Source: Ailanthus altissimus
Taxonomy: Eukaryota; Streptophyta; Magnoliopsida; Sapindales; Simaroubaceae
Reading direction: 5' to 3'
NCBI GenBank assembly: GCA_946807835.1
Contig: OX327705.1
Span: 16,026,501 to 16,090,500 of the forward strand
Length of the DNA stretch: 64,000 bases
The notes beneath the pieces were generated by a model that had not been told where the DNA came from, did not search any database, and saw only the letters and a list, made by a program, of their open reading frames with translations. Of the stretch, positions 23,329 to 35,018 are shown piece by piece. The position numbers and the translations under genes were made by a program. Positions within the stretch are counted from its first letter, which is position 1, and every line of letters starts with the position of its first letter.

Positions 23329-26300
23329 TTATATATACATAGTCTACTTGCAGATAGTATCTGAATGTTTAGATGTGTGAGAAGCATCCATTTTGTAGAT
23401 TTCCTTCACTTTGTACTCAGGATCTCCCCTTACATCCTATTTTTCGTCAATTGGGACACAGGTAGTGAGGACCATTGTATGTTGAATGGCTTGTTTTTTG
23501 ACAACCTAAGATTTCTGGTCATTTGTATGAATTTTATGCATCAATGGAGGAAGTTTTGCAGGTTTTTTTTTTCCGGACATAACTTGGGCAGTAGAAAATA
23601 TGGGAATGGATGGATAAGCACGCTTCCAAGGCCATGCGATATCCCATTTAAACTGTATATTAGGATGTGCACCAGTATTAGGAATAAAATACCATGCAAT
23701 TTGAATTGTAAAATTTGTATTATCGAATTTGTACTTTTTATGTGTTAATTTGGACATGCAATGCAATGATGCAAGAGCTTATCATCCCATAGCCGGTGGT
23801 TAGTATCAAGCACGTGCAAGATACAGGTTTAAGAATCGATTTTTTCATTTTATGGGAGATAAATATCTCTTGAATGGAAAAGTAGAAACTATCCCAAAAA
23901 TTGGTTAGAAGTGAAAATCTCTTTAATAAAGGGTAGAAAATGCCCAATATTCTGAGTTGTGTTATAAAGTCCCGATTGACATATTACAAAAATCCCGTAT
24001 CCTTATTAATGCACTGTCTGTATCATAACAAATCCCATGCTAAAACCAAATAATGGAGCAATGAGGAAATAGTATTATAAGTGCACATCCATTTCATTTT
24101 CGAAGGAGACCAATATCTTGAGGTTGCCCCACTCCCATTTTGCATTATACATCCACATGCTACCGGTTGAAGTGTTGGAGCAACTGCCAATGCATTGCAT
24201 GCTGTCTCCAACCCCGAGTGGAGTGGCTGTTACTGCAATTTCAACAGAAAAATCCCTGTGGACTTTCCATGATCTTGACAAGTGCTACTGCTCCTAATGT
24301 TCTTTCTTACTCCATCTGACCAATAATTTAGCTGCAGAGTTTGACAATCTTTTGCAAATTATGAGAAGCGTGTGTTTCAGATAAAATATGGGACACATGT
24401 ATTCATAAAGGTATCGCAATTAGGCCCATAGCCTTTGCCTTTCATATTATTCTATGGCTTCAACAAGTGGCCATGTGATCCCATGTGATTTTTGGTATGT
24501 AAACTTTCACTAATTAAATGTATATACCTTGACTTTGCTGTGATTATCACTGTGCTTTCAAGACTTCTATATTATTTCTGTGATTAATTTTATGACCCAT
24601 AGAAATCTCAATCATCTGGTAGTTAGTTCTTTGAAACCAGCTACAATATTCTCCTAGCCTTCATAACTCTTTTCTTAGAAAAAAAAACAGTTAACATAAA
24701 TGACACAATATCACTCTTCAACTCTAATGCAAACGGGATTTAAATTTTAGCTCTATTATATCACTGTAAGAGATCTCAACAATTAACCAGAAAAAAAATT
24801 TTTAATAACTGTATTATTGCTTTTACCTAATACCATGATATATATAAATAGCCAGCATAAAACTTTTTAACTTCTTATGTGGAAACTGGAAAATTTTCTT
24901 TCATTAGGTTCCATAATCTTTAACTTATCAAAATAGAATCTTCATACTTAATTTTGAGTTTTTTTGTTTATAAGAAAAAAGAAGACAAAAAGCAGGCACC
25001 CAAGATGGGCAGTAACACGAATTAGGTTAAACATGAGAGATAAATTTGTTTGTATCCTGGACAGCCATTTCCAATCAATGGTTTGTCAAGACTGATCTAC
25101 TACATAGATAGTTCTATATTTGCTAACTTACCAATACCACAATTTTATCTTTTTTATGCATGTGCTGATGATCTCAGAATTTGGCTTTGGTTCTCTCTTG
25201 CAAAACTTCTTTTGCATTACAAGATTAAGACTTGATGACAAAAAAGAATTTCTTATCTTCTGAATAAGATGTTCATTAAAACAGTAATTGTCAGCCTGAA
25301 AAGGATATCTATTTTTATGTTTGGACAAATTCACAATGAAATATGCCAATGGTGCACTCTGTTATTTACAAAATTCCTGTTTAATATTTGATGCATGTAA
25401 TATGGTGAAACAAGATATAGACGTGTCAACTGAATCCAGTTTTATCATTGAAAGTATTTATTGCCTTTCTGGACTGATAATTGGAATATTCATATTCATA
25501 TTCATATATGACGCGTCTAAGATGCTTTCATATTTTAGTTCTGTTTATAAGCTGTAAAGATTTAAGTATTATATTCTGTATGTGAAGCTTCAACATGAAG
25601 CAAGCAAAGGTTTTTTATACTTAACAGCAAAAAGTTATGAGAAAAGTAAAAGAATGCAGAAATATAGATAATGGGAAAGCAAAGAAAAGAGGCGAGGATC
25701 ATCATTCGTCTTTCTAAGTGGGCGTTTGCCACATGCATTGCACTTTTGATTAGTCCTTTACTAGGCTACTAGCCTATATTTGATGCAGGGAATCTATCTT
25801 GATGACATTACAATTTCTTCTGGTTTCTATTACTGGTATTTGAAAAGCTAATGTTTTCTGATTCTGCTATAAAAAGTTTCTTTCAAATAATCAATATTTG
25901 TAAGTTCTTCCCTCATCGCATGTGCATAATCTACTGCTTAGCACAAAGAATTTTCCCAAAGTTGTGGACTACTCCCTCAATTCCTGAACAATGATTTACA
26001 ACAGGGATGCCTAGTTGTTTTTGCCTGCTAACTCAAGTGAGTACTTATCTTATTTCTTGATTTATCGCTACTCGAGAAGTCCGTAAGTTGCCCGAGTACA
26101 CTTGGAATAATACTAAAAATGTTCGAATCCTGAAATGGAACCGGTAAAGATCACGTTGCTGTAATTCTAGCAGCAGAATATGATAAGTGCTTTACCCACA
26201 TTGTTGTTCTGTTGCATTTATCCAAAATAGCATAAACCGACTTTCCATTTACATTTGTGAACTGTATTTTCAACATTATATCAAAATAATATATAGCCTT

Positions 26301-26650
26301 GTCCAACAGCGCAGATAAAAAACAAAGGAAAGAAGTTCAAGGCACCATATCCTTTTAACTTACTTTATCTTTTTAATGAATGACAGGTAGTTTTTACTTT
26401 CCAGGTTCCATTGAAATGGCATGGCATCATTTTCTCTTATCCATTTAGGATTAAAGATAAAAAGAAATTTGATCGGCTCAATATTTTTGCCGACTTTGTT
26501 TCCTTCTCGCTTTTACTGTCAACCAATCATCTATTTCGAATAGTTTTCCAAATTCTCTGATTCTTTTTTTTTTCCTCCTCCTCTAACTTTTGTATCATCA
26601 ACACACATCACTTCCACAGTTATATCCATCCACCACTACCTTCATTCAGA
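23329..26650. other. Intergenic region between RING gene and expansin
   Basis: No further gene can be supported. The minus-strand frames at 24023-24281 are the most protein-like (Trp- and Cys-containing, for example GSMWMYNAKWEWGNLKILVS) but are short, overlap each other and match no family I know. The first few hundred bases probably hold the 3' UTR of the RING gene. Confidence 0.5.
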
Positions 26651-26656
26651 AACATC

Positions 26657-26664
26657 TATAAATA
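26657..26664 (+). promoter_or_regulatory. TATA box of the expansin gene
   Basis: TATAAATA lies about 215 bp before the ATG. With a 115-bp leader intron removed, the 5' UTR would be about 70 nt. Confidence 0.65.
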
Positions 26665-26754
26665 GTATATCATTTCTCAGCACCTTCCTCACCATCACAG
26701 TCTCATTTGTTCTCTTTTCCACGTTGGCATCATTGTTAAAAACTTAAGGCTTCC

Positions 26755-26870
26755 GTAAGCAAAAACCCATCATTGCTTTTCTTTGCTGCATTTTATTGCA
26801 TGAGTTCTCTGTCATTCTATCTGAAAACCAATGAAATTCTAAATGACTTTCACTCACTTAATTTCTGCAG
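26755..26870 (+). other. Probable 5' UTR intron of the expansin gene
   Basis: A donor-like site TTCC/GTAAGC and an acceptor AATTTCTGCAG bracket a T-rich stretch that ends three bases before the start codon. Leader introns often raise expression in plants. Splicing here is inferred from consensus only. Confidence 0.5.
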
Positions 26871-26873
26871 GAA

Positions 26874-27918
26874 ATGGATTTTATTGGGATCTTTCTGGTG
26901 GCCTCTCTGTCAATGTTGAGGACAATTCATGGCTATGGTGGCGGCTGGTCTGGTGCTCATGCTACCTTCTATGGCGGAGGCGATGCTTCTGGCACAATGG
27001 GTGAGAATCTAACCCACTAAAAAAGATTTAAGACTCTTCAGAACTCTTAGTCATAGTGCTGAAAACATTTTTTTTCACGAGTTGCAGGAGGAGCATGTGG
27101 CTATGGAAATCTTTACAGCCAAGGTTATGGCACAAACACAGCAGCATTGAGCACTGCTCTATTCAACAATGGCCTAACCTGTGGAGCTTGCTATGAGATC
27201 AAATGCGTCAATGACAACAGGTGGTGTCTTCCGGGGTCCATCATAGTCACAGCAACAAACTTCTGCCCCCCAAACAATGCCCTTCCAAGTAACGCAGGAG
27301 GGTGGTGCAACCCTCCTTCGCGACATTTCGATCTTTCTCAACCTGTTTTCCAACACATAGCTCACTACAAAGCAGGCATAGTTCCTGTTCAATACAGAAG
27401 GTAAAAATATATTGCATATCAGCCTAGTTTCCAAGTCTAATTTTACTATATAAACCGTCAGGTCTTGTTAACACGTTTCCTTAAAGTATATGTTACAGAA
27501 TCTTACTTAAATTGGCTACATATGATGCATTAGAGTGACTACTTTTGTCATGGCACCAGAGAACTTCCAGTTTTGGTTGATTATCACATACTAAATGAGT
27601 TATTTTGCTTGCAGGGTTGCCTGCAGGAAGAATGGTGGGGTCAGGTTCACTATAAATGGTCACTCATACTTCAACCTTGTGCTTATAACCAATGTTGGTG
27701 GTGCTGGTGATGTTGTATCAGTCTCAATAAAAGGCTCAAGAACTGGCTGGCAACAAATGTCCCGCAATTGGGGCCAAAATTGGCAGAGCAACTCTTACCT
27801 TAATGGTCAATCTCTCTCATTCAAGGTCACAACCAGTGATGGCCGCTCTGTTATCTCCAACAATGTGGCTCCCCCCAACTGGTCTTTCGGCCAAACATAC
27901 ACTGGGAGACAGTTTTAA
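26874..27918 (+). CDS. Alpha-expansin (EXPA), cell-wall loosening protein
   Basis: Three exons, 26874-27000, 27088-27400 and 27615-27918, join in phase with GT-AG sites and give 247 aa, the normal EXPA length. Residues 1-20 form a signal peptide ([20 protein letters not shown]). The mature start [20 protein letters not shown] is typical of EXPA. Domain 1, the six-stranded double-psi barrel related to GH45, holds the conserved cysteines, the alpha-type GGWCNPP insertion and the HFD motif (SRHFDLSQP). Domain 2, the CBM63-like binding domain, carries the surface Trp residues and ends [16 protein letters not shown]. Expansins loosen the acid-treated wall without hydrolysis by disrupting cellulose-xyloglucan contacts. 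No lesion is visible, so the gene should be functional. The exact EXPA number cannot be assigned by eye. Confidence 0.97.
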
Positions 27919-29997
27919 ACTCAGTACCCCAAAACTGACCAATATCTCCTTTGATTAACCACCTCCAATTCCCTACTTCTCATTAGCAACTCATTGCCAA
28001 TTGCATATATACATTAGTTTCTGATCAGCATATGTAAATTTGGTATTTAGTGACAACGGGGTCACCAGGGTACATGATCTTTTAGAGATGGCCCTGAATG
28101 CCTATATTAGATTTAATTGTCATTCAGAAAGAAGAAAAAGTGTTTTAAGGTTAGACCATTTCTTCCAAGATGAAGCCACCATTGTGCATTGTATTGTATT
28201 AAGCTCTTAGCTATTTCTTTTATCATATACCATTTGTATGGAACAAGAATCATAATTACTTCAATGTGTTTTATGTGTTTTAGCAGGACCAATCTTGGCA
28301 TGTTGTGTCTTTTTTTTTTTTAACAATTTGACGGGCCAAGAAGTAATGCCTCGAAGTCAAGTCATTTAAGATGAGCATAATCAAAGACTTCTAGTCATCA
28401 AGCCGATCACATCATTGTTAACAGATAATGTTTGCTGTCATATACAGTACTTTTATCATTGATTATTTAATCAAATCAACTGACAAACGCAGGCTGCTCT
28501 ACCATATCACAAAATGCCACCTAAATAAAGTGTGTTACAATCGCATACTTGCCAGTAATTGGCATTCACTGGAATTGCACACCAAATGTATGCTCTGGCC
28601 AAATCCCAACCTACACATTGTTCATTAGTTCGGTGGAACCGTCGAAGACTGAAGGAGCAAGCAATCCAAATTCTACTATAACCATCACTAAAGAACCCTA
28701 AATTTGACCCCAAACACGAAAACAACTATTCATACAGACATCAAAATCAGGAATATTGGTTGAGCCGAGACTTGTTTACAGGAAGAAGGCATAATTAGAT
28801 TTTCTCAGCACAGAAAAAACAAGAAACCTGAAAGGAAATTTATCCATTATAGCTTCATTAGAGAATAAGAGGCAATGGTTACATAAAGATCTCTAAATTC
28901 TCAAGCCTAGGCTTTTACAAATTAAATTGTCAAGGAGTGAGTTGAGCTACAAAGAAAACACATTGCAGTGGAGCCAACCACAGGACTTACAAGTCATAAT
29001 TAATGTTACAAACATCCACCAAAAGGACCAATGCTGCAATCAGCTCTTGCTCTTCAATCAAACTTGTTCTCCTTCAAAACGTTGTCCCTGCTGTGACAAG
29101 ATCGACAACTCCCTGACAAAAGTGATCATTCTGAACATGTAAGAAGAACACAGAGCAAAGCCCATTTCTAAACTGTAATTCTCCATAGAAACCTCAGTAA
29201 TCTGCAGTCGAGTTCAGTTAAAACAACAGTAGGGTTATATATAAGGCATCAAAACATATAACTAGCTCATACATTGTACCCCTATGTAAAGTCCCTTGGA
29301 AAAATCAAAACTATTACCATTACGAGAAGTCGTGTTAGTATTAAGCGTCTCTTTGCTATACTCTCGAGCTTTTGCTACATTTCTAAATCTATCAGAACAC
29401 ATCATATAAATTAGCCAAAAGATGAGGAGGCCCTACTGTGGATGTCAGACTCTCCCCCCATTACAAGAATTTTTATGCAATGAAACATCAATCCAGCACA
29501 CATTACACAGAATGATAACACATTACTGAGCTAACACACACGTACCAAAAGATGGAAGAAAAAAATTATAAAAATCATAAGAGGTTGTCAACAGTAGTTA
29601 ACTTCACATTACTAGTACCCACAAATTCATTAACATCCTCATTTGACCTAAGTACAGATTAATTTTTAATTATTCATAAATCTGTGTGTACAAATTCGCC
29701 CCCATGTATTTAGGCAAACAGTATTTAATTTTTTTAAAAATATTAAAAATTTTTGTAAATTCGTGTCACATTTTATAAAGGGTGTGGACTAAATCGAATT
29801 TAAAGTAATATCAGAAAAAAAAATTTAATTTTTGGTTGGGGTTTGAAGCCCGCGAGGCTATGACAGCCGAACCCTAGAGATGGATTTGCAATGGCTCTGA
29901 CCGCGAGCAGTCTTCATCACATAGAACCTAAAAGCTAAAACCCACCCCTAAAAATCTGACCGCGGGTAGAGAAGAGTCTCCGGCTAACCCTAGAGAA
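27919..29997. other. Intergenic region downstream of the expansin gene
   Basis: No gene is recognised. The short frames at 28428-28628, 28507-28725 and 28927-29142 have no family signature. The last 170 bp before the copia element (29830-29997) are less AT-rich and continue after it at 35014-35100, so an older unit was interrupted there. Confidence 0.5.
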
Positions 29998-30411
29998 TGT
30001 TGGGAAATTGAGGGGTGATGCAGGGTTGCAGCTAAAGCGAAATTGAGAAAAATAATGAAAATAAAAAATAAGACAAAGACAAGATTACGTGGTTCGGCTT
30101 TTAGCCTACGTCCACGGGCGAAGACAGAAGAATCTCTTACTATTAGAAATGGAGAATACAAGTATTGTAGTGTTTTAGCCTTACAACCCAAAACCCCAAT
30201 ACACCCAATTCTCTCAAATCACTCAAAAACTCTCTCAAAGCTTTAGAAACTATCTCTAAATTGCAATGGAAAATGAATTGCTAAACTCTCCCATTTATAG
30301 GGAGAGTTTAGCATGGTGGACAGCCAAGAATTGGCTGTCCACCTTGCTGGAAAATTGCTGGCACCGTGTGCCAGCAATTGTGTAGCTGGCACACGGTGCC
30401 AGCTACCAGCA
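29998..30411 (-). repeat. 3' LTR of the copia element, 414 bp
   Basis: On the plus strand it runs from TGTTGGGAAATTG to CCAGCTACCAGCA. It contains three successive inverted repeats: ACTCTCCC/GGGAGAGT around the TATA sequence, GTGGACAGCCAA/TTGGCTGTCCAC, and GCTGGCACCGTGTGCCAGC with its exact complement 8 bases later. Confidence 0.97.
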
Positions 30412-30425
30412 TTTCTCCCACTTGG
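30412..30425 (-). promoter_or_regulatory. Polypurine tract of the copia element
   Basis: Read on the minus strand, AAGTGGGAGAAA ends directly at the 3' LTR. This is where plus-strand DNA synthesis is primed. Confidence 0.8.
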
Positions 30426-30489
30426 AGATTTGATTGAGAATCAATCAATTCTCCACACCATTCTTTCTTCTTCGCCAATGCCATGTTGC

Positions 30490-33400
30490 CTACGTGTCTG
30501 CTAGGCCATGCAAGGATCTACACCATACAAACTTGTTGGTATTGATGGGCTTGGTCATCACATCTGCAAGGTTATCATCTGTATGAATTTTTTTCATATC
30601 CACACTTCCATCTTCTACCACTTCACGAACAAAGTGATATTGAACACCTATGTGCTTCGTTCTTGAATGAAAAGCTGGATTCCTTGCAATGTGCAAGGCA
30701 CTCTGACTGTCACAAAACAATTCAACTTTCTCTTGCTTGTGCCCGAGCTCCTCCAGTAATCTTTGTATCCAAATTGCTTCCTTGCAAGCTTGTGTAGCTG
30801 CCATGTATTCTGCTTCTGTAGTAGATAATGCCACAACAGTTTGCAGTTTCGAAACCCAGCTTACAGCTCCTTCTGCAAGTTTAAACACATAGCCAGTAGT
30901 GGATTTTCTTTTATCAAGATCTCCTGCAAAATCTGAATCCACATAGCCCTTAACAATAAAATCTGATCCTCCGTAACATAAAGCAACATCTGAGGTACCC
31001 TTAATGTATCTAAGGATCCTCCTGACACAACCCCAATGCTCTCTACCAGGATTCGCCATGTATCTACTAACTGCTCCCACTGCTTGTGCAATGTCTGGTC
31101 TGGTACAAATCATAGCGAACATTAAACTTCCCACTGCTGATGCATACGGTACTCGAGACATCTCATTCCTCTCTGCTTCTTTGCTAGGACACATCTTAGA
31201 GGATAACTTGAAATTAACAGGGAGTGGGGTACTAATTGGCTTACAATCTTGCATGTTGAAGCGCCACAAGATTTTCTTTAAGTAGTTCTTCTGAGAAAGC
31301 CAAATCTTCCTGTTATTTCTGTCTCGGTGAATTTGCATCCCTAGAATCTTGTTTGCTGGTCCCAAGTCCTTCATATCAAATTCCCTAGCCAACTGTGCCT
31401 TTAATTCTTGGACTCGATCTTTGTTGGGGCCTGCCACCAACATGTCATCCACGTACAACAGTAAAATAATGAAATCATTATCATCTTCAAACCTTTTGTA
31501 GTATGTACAATGGTCTGAACTAAGTCTGTTGTATCCAAGGCTGATGATATAGGAATCAAATCTCTTGTACCAACACCTCGGCGCCTGTTTGAGACCGTAC
31601 AGAGATTTGTTCAACCTGCAAACCAAGTTCTCTTTTCCTTCTTCTTTAAAACCTTCTGGTTGGAGCATATAAATTTCTTCTTCAAGTTCTCCATGAAAAA
31701 AAGCTGTCTTCACATCTAGCTATTCTAGATGTAAGTCAAATGTAGCACACATTGCCAAGACTATTCTGACTGTCGTGAGTCGAACTACAGGGGAAAATAT
31801 CTCATTAAAGTCAATACCTTCTTTCTGAGCATAACCTTTCACCACCAATCTCGCACGATACCGCTCTACTTGGTCATTGCCATTCCGTTTGATCTTGTAG
31901 ACCCATTTGTTTCCAATGGCTTTTCTTCCACGTGGCAGTGCAACCAGCTCCCATGTTTTGTTCTTATGTAAAGCTTCAATCTCTTCTTGCATTGCTGTCA
32001 TGCATAGAGAAACATCTTGACTTTTAGAAGCCTCCTGGAAAGTTGTTGGCTCTCCATCCTCTGTTAGAAGGCAGTATGCAACATGAGCCTCCATGACATA
32101 CTCCGAGTGCCACGCTGGTGGTCGTCTCTCACGAGTTGATCGACGATCATCTGTAGCCTCAGACTCTGCTGGTTCTTGTTCTTCGTGCCCTGGTGCTGCT
32201 TCAGGAGAATCTGAATCTTCTTGTACTTGATTATTTTCCATTTGTACCATTGTAGTCTCTGGATTTTCCTTCACTGTGCTATCATCATTATTATTCCTTT
32301 GCAGTTTATCTTCTGCAAATATCACATCTCTGCTAATGACGACCTTGTGGGTAGTGGGATCCCACAGGCGATACCCCTTGACTCCATCAGCATATCCCAA
32401 GAAAAGGCATTTTTTGGATTTTGGATCCAGCTTCGTTGTTTCTTGGGGATTATACATCACGTACACAGGACTTCCAAATGTATGAAGGTGAGAATAATCA
32501 ACTGGTTTTCCAGTCCACATCTCCATCGGTGTCTTCAACTCGATTGCTGTTGATGGTGACCGATTTACCACATAACAGGCGGTTTTGACTGCTTCTGCCC
32601 AAAATGTCTTGGCTAAACCTGCAGTTCTCAACATAGCTCTTGTTCTCTCCAACAAGGTTCTGTTCATCCGCTCTGCTACTCCATTCTGCTGAGGCGTGTA
32701 AGCTGTGCTGAATTGCCGCTTGATGCCTTCTTGTTGACAGAATGCAATAAAATCCTCACCAGTATATTCTCCTCCATTATCTGTCCTTAAACACTTGATC
32801 TTCTTTTCTGATTCAAGTTCTACATGCGCTCTGAATATTTTGAAAGCTTCAAACACATATGACTTCTTCTTGATTGGATACACCCAACATCTCCTGGAGT
32901 AATCATCTATGAATGACACAAAATATCTCGCTCCTCCTAAGGACATCACCGGTGCTTGCCAAACATCAGAGTGGATCAATTCTAAAATTTCTTTACTTCT
33001 AGAACTGGATGTGCTGAACTTTAATCTGTGCTGCTTACTTGTGACACAGTGCTCACAGAAAGGTAAATGAACCGATTTGAGCCCAGGAAGTAAATTTTGA
33101 TCAGAGAGAATCTTCAAACCTCGTTCTGACATATGGCCCAGTTTGCGATGCCACATTATCGTTGACTCTTCTACTGAACTAGTTGATGCAACAGATGCAT
33201 CTCCTTCCTGCAGTGTTTCTCCATTAAGCATATACAGATTTGCAGCAACCTTTTCTGCTTTCATTACTACAAGCGCGCCTTTGAGAATTTTTATTATCCC
33301 ATTTTCAATTTGGGTCTTACACCCAGTGTTATCTAATTGTCCCAATGACAAAAGATTCTTCTTGAGGCCTTTCACATGTCGCACCTCCTAGATAATACTA

Positions 33401-34420
33401 ACAGTACCATCGTACATCTTCATCTTGATGGATCCTATTCCAGCGATTTCCAAAGCATGATCGTTACCCATATATACAGATCCTCCAAAGGTAGGTTCAT
33501 ATTGATGGAACCATTCTCTCTTAGAGGTCATATGCCATGTAGCTCCTGAATCCATGAGCCATACATCAGAGAACCGTTTTCTGCTTTCAACAACTGTTGC
33601 TGCCTCGCTGTATAAAATTTCACCATCATCTGAGGTGCTTGCAATATTCCCTTGCGGTTTGTCCTCTGCACTTTTCTTCAATCCCCAACAATCCTTCTTC
33701 AAATGGCCTTTCTTGCCACAATGGTAGCACTTGACGTTCTTCTTACTTCTGGATTTTGGTCTACCATGATTTTGACTCCCACTGGGGCCACGTTCTGTTG
33801 ATCTACCTCTCATCATTGTCAAAGCTTCTGCTTGCTGCGAACATTCCTGTTTGTCTTCTTTATTTTTCCGTCTTCGTTCTTCTCCCAGTACAGCAGCTGT
33901 AACATCATCGAAGACTAAGAAGTCCGATAGGATATTATTCGTCAAGTTGATGATGAGTTGATCATACGAATCTGGTAGGCTTTGAAGTAGAATCTCTGCA
34001 CGTTCACCTGCCTCTATTTTATGCCCCAAGGAAGTGAGTTAGGAAAATAGAGTATTTAATGTGTTGATGTGCTCCGTCACTGAAGTGGATTCTGTCATTC
34101 GAAGAGTGTACAATCTCCTTTTTAAAAAGATCTTGTTGTGCAGAGATTTAGCCTCATACAATTTAATGAGAGTATCCCAGATCTCTTTTGCTGTCTTCTT
34201 TTCCGCTACACTAGATAGCACGTTATCAGCAAGTGCTAGATGCAGATCAGCAACTGCATTACCGTCAATCTCATTCCACTTGATATCATCAGTGATACCA
34301 GCGGGCCTTTCATCAATCGCTTCTAAGCACTTATTTTTTTCTTAAAATCGCCTTTATTTTCATTTTTCACAATGTAAAATTATCTCCATTGAACTTCTCA
34401 ACTTCGTATTTTGCCGCCAT
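30490..34420 (-). pseudogene. Copia gag-pol polyprotein, broken
   Basis: It starts MAAKYEVEKFNGDNFTL at 34420 and ends near 30490. In order: gag with a CCHC knuckle (CYHCGKKGHLKKDC), protease (WLMDSGATWHMT), the pre-integrase HC region, integrase with the D-D-E residues in HSDVW, RTDNGGEY and AERMNRTLLE, reverse transcriptase with LLLYVDDMLV, and RNase H with GYVDSDFAGD and LSTTEAEYMA. Stops lie at 34367-34369 (TGA where Trp is expected), 34039-34041 (TAA, Gln expected), 33388-33390 (TAG) and 31720-31722 (TAG, Gln expected). One extra base in the A-run near 34335 shifts the frame. Apart from these, the domains are intact, so loss of function looks recent. Confidence 0.95.
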
Positions 34421-34535
34421 TACTTTTCACCACGAACTACTTCTGCTAGGATTGGCTCCCACTGTTTCACGTGAATAGTAACCGTACGTATGAACAGTAA
34501 CTGTATACGTGAATAGTAACCTCTTTCAACCAGAA

Positions 34536-34547
34536 GCTCTGATACCA
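34536..34547 (-). promoter_or_regulatory. Primer binding site of the copia element (initiator tRNA-Met type)
   Basis: On the minus strand TGGTATCAGAGC follows the 5' LTR after a 2-base gap. It is the standard complement of the 3' end of initiator tRNA-Met. Confidence 0.95.
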
Positions 34548-34549
34548 CT

Positions 34550-35013
34550 TGTTGGGAAATTGAGGGGTGATGCAGGGTCGCAGCTAAAGCGAAATTGAGA
34601 AAAAAAATGAAAATAAAAAATAAGACAAAGACAAGATTACGTGGTTCGGCTTTTAGCCTACGTCCACGGGCGAAGACAGAAGAATCTCTTACTATTAGAA
34701 ATGGAGAATACAAGTATTGTAGTGTTTTAAACTTACAACCCAAAACCCAAATACACCAAATTCTCTCAAATCACTCAAAAACTCTCTCAAAGCTTTAGAA
34801 ACTCTCTCTAAATTGCAATGGAAAATGAATTGCTAAACTCTCCCATTTATAGGGAGAGTTTAGCATGGTGGACAGCCAAGAATTGGCTGTCCACCTTGCT
34901 AGGGAGAGTTTAGCATGGTGGACAGCCAAGAATTGGCTGTCCACCTTGCTGGAAAATTGCTGGCACCGTGTGCCAGCAATTGTGTAGCTGGCACACGGTG
35001 CCAGTTACCAACA
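34550..35013 (-). repeat. 5' LTR of the copia element, 464 bp
   Basis: It is 50 bp longer than the 3' LTR because 34851-34900 is repeated exactly at 34901-34950. The LTR promoter reads CTATAAATG on the minus strand at 34844-34852, placed in the loop of the ACTCTCCC/GGGAGAGT inverted repeat. Confidence 0.97.
34851..34950. repeat. Exact 50-bp tandem duplication in the 5' LTR
   Basis: Two identical copies, each carrying the GTGGACAGCCAA hairpin, lie side by side. The other LTR has one copy, so the duplication arose in this LTR after insertion. Confidence 0.95.
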
Positions 35014-35018
35014 GAGAA

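Larger units (their letters stand above)
29998..35013 (-). mobile_element. Ty1/copia LTR retrotransposon (Tork/Tnt1-like), 5016 bp, inactivated
   Basis: It has a complete structure on the minus strand. LTRs are at 34550-35013 (5') and 29998-30411 (3'), both beginning TGTTGG and ending in CA or its complement. The direct repeat GAGAA lies at 29993-29997 and 35014-35018. The primer site is complementary to initiator tRNA-Met at 34536-34547, and the polypurine tract lies beside the 3' LTR. By eye the LTRs differ at about nine bases over 414, plus one 50-bp duplication, so the insertion is moderately recent. Gag-pol order (gag, protease, integrase, RT, RNase H) is that of copia. At least four stops and one frameshift in gag-pol make it non-autonomous. 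Confidence 0.97.

Noticed and set aside
24023..24281. Two overlapping minus-strand frames with Trp- and Cys-rich text.
   Set aside because: They are too short, neither matches a known family, and no splice-compatible neighbour exons are visible.
29928..30191. Minus-strand 87-aa frame (and its twin at 34420-34743) that looks like a small secreted protein.
   Set aside because: Both lie in the copia LTRs and owe their similarity to the LTR repeat.
32221..32553. Plus-strand frames of up to 110 aa inside the copia element.
   Set aside because: They are antisense shadows of the integrase/RT coding sequence.
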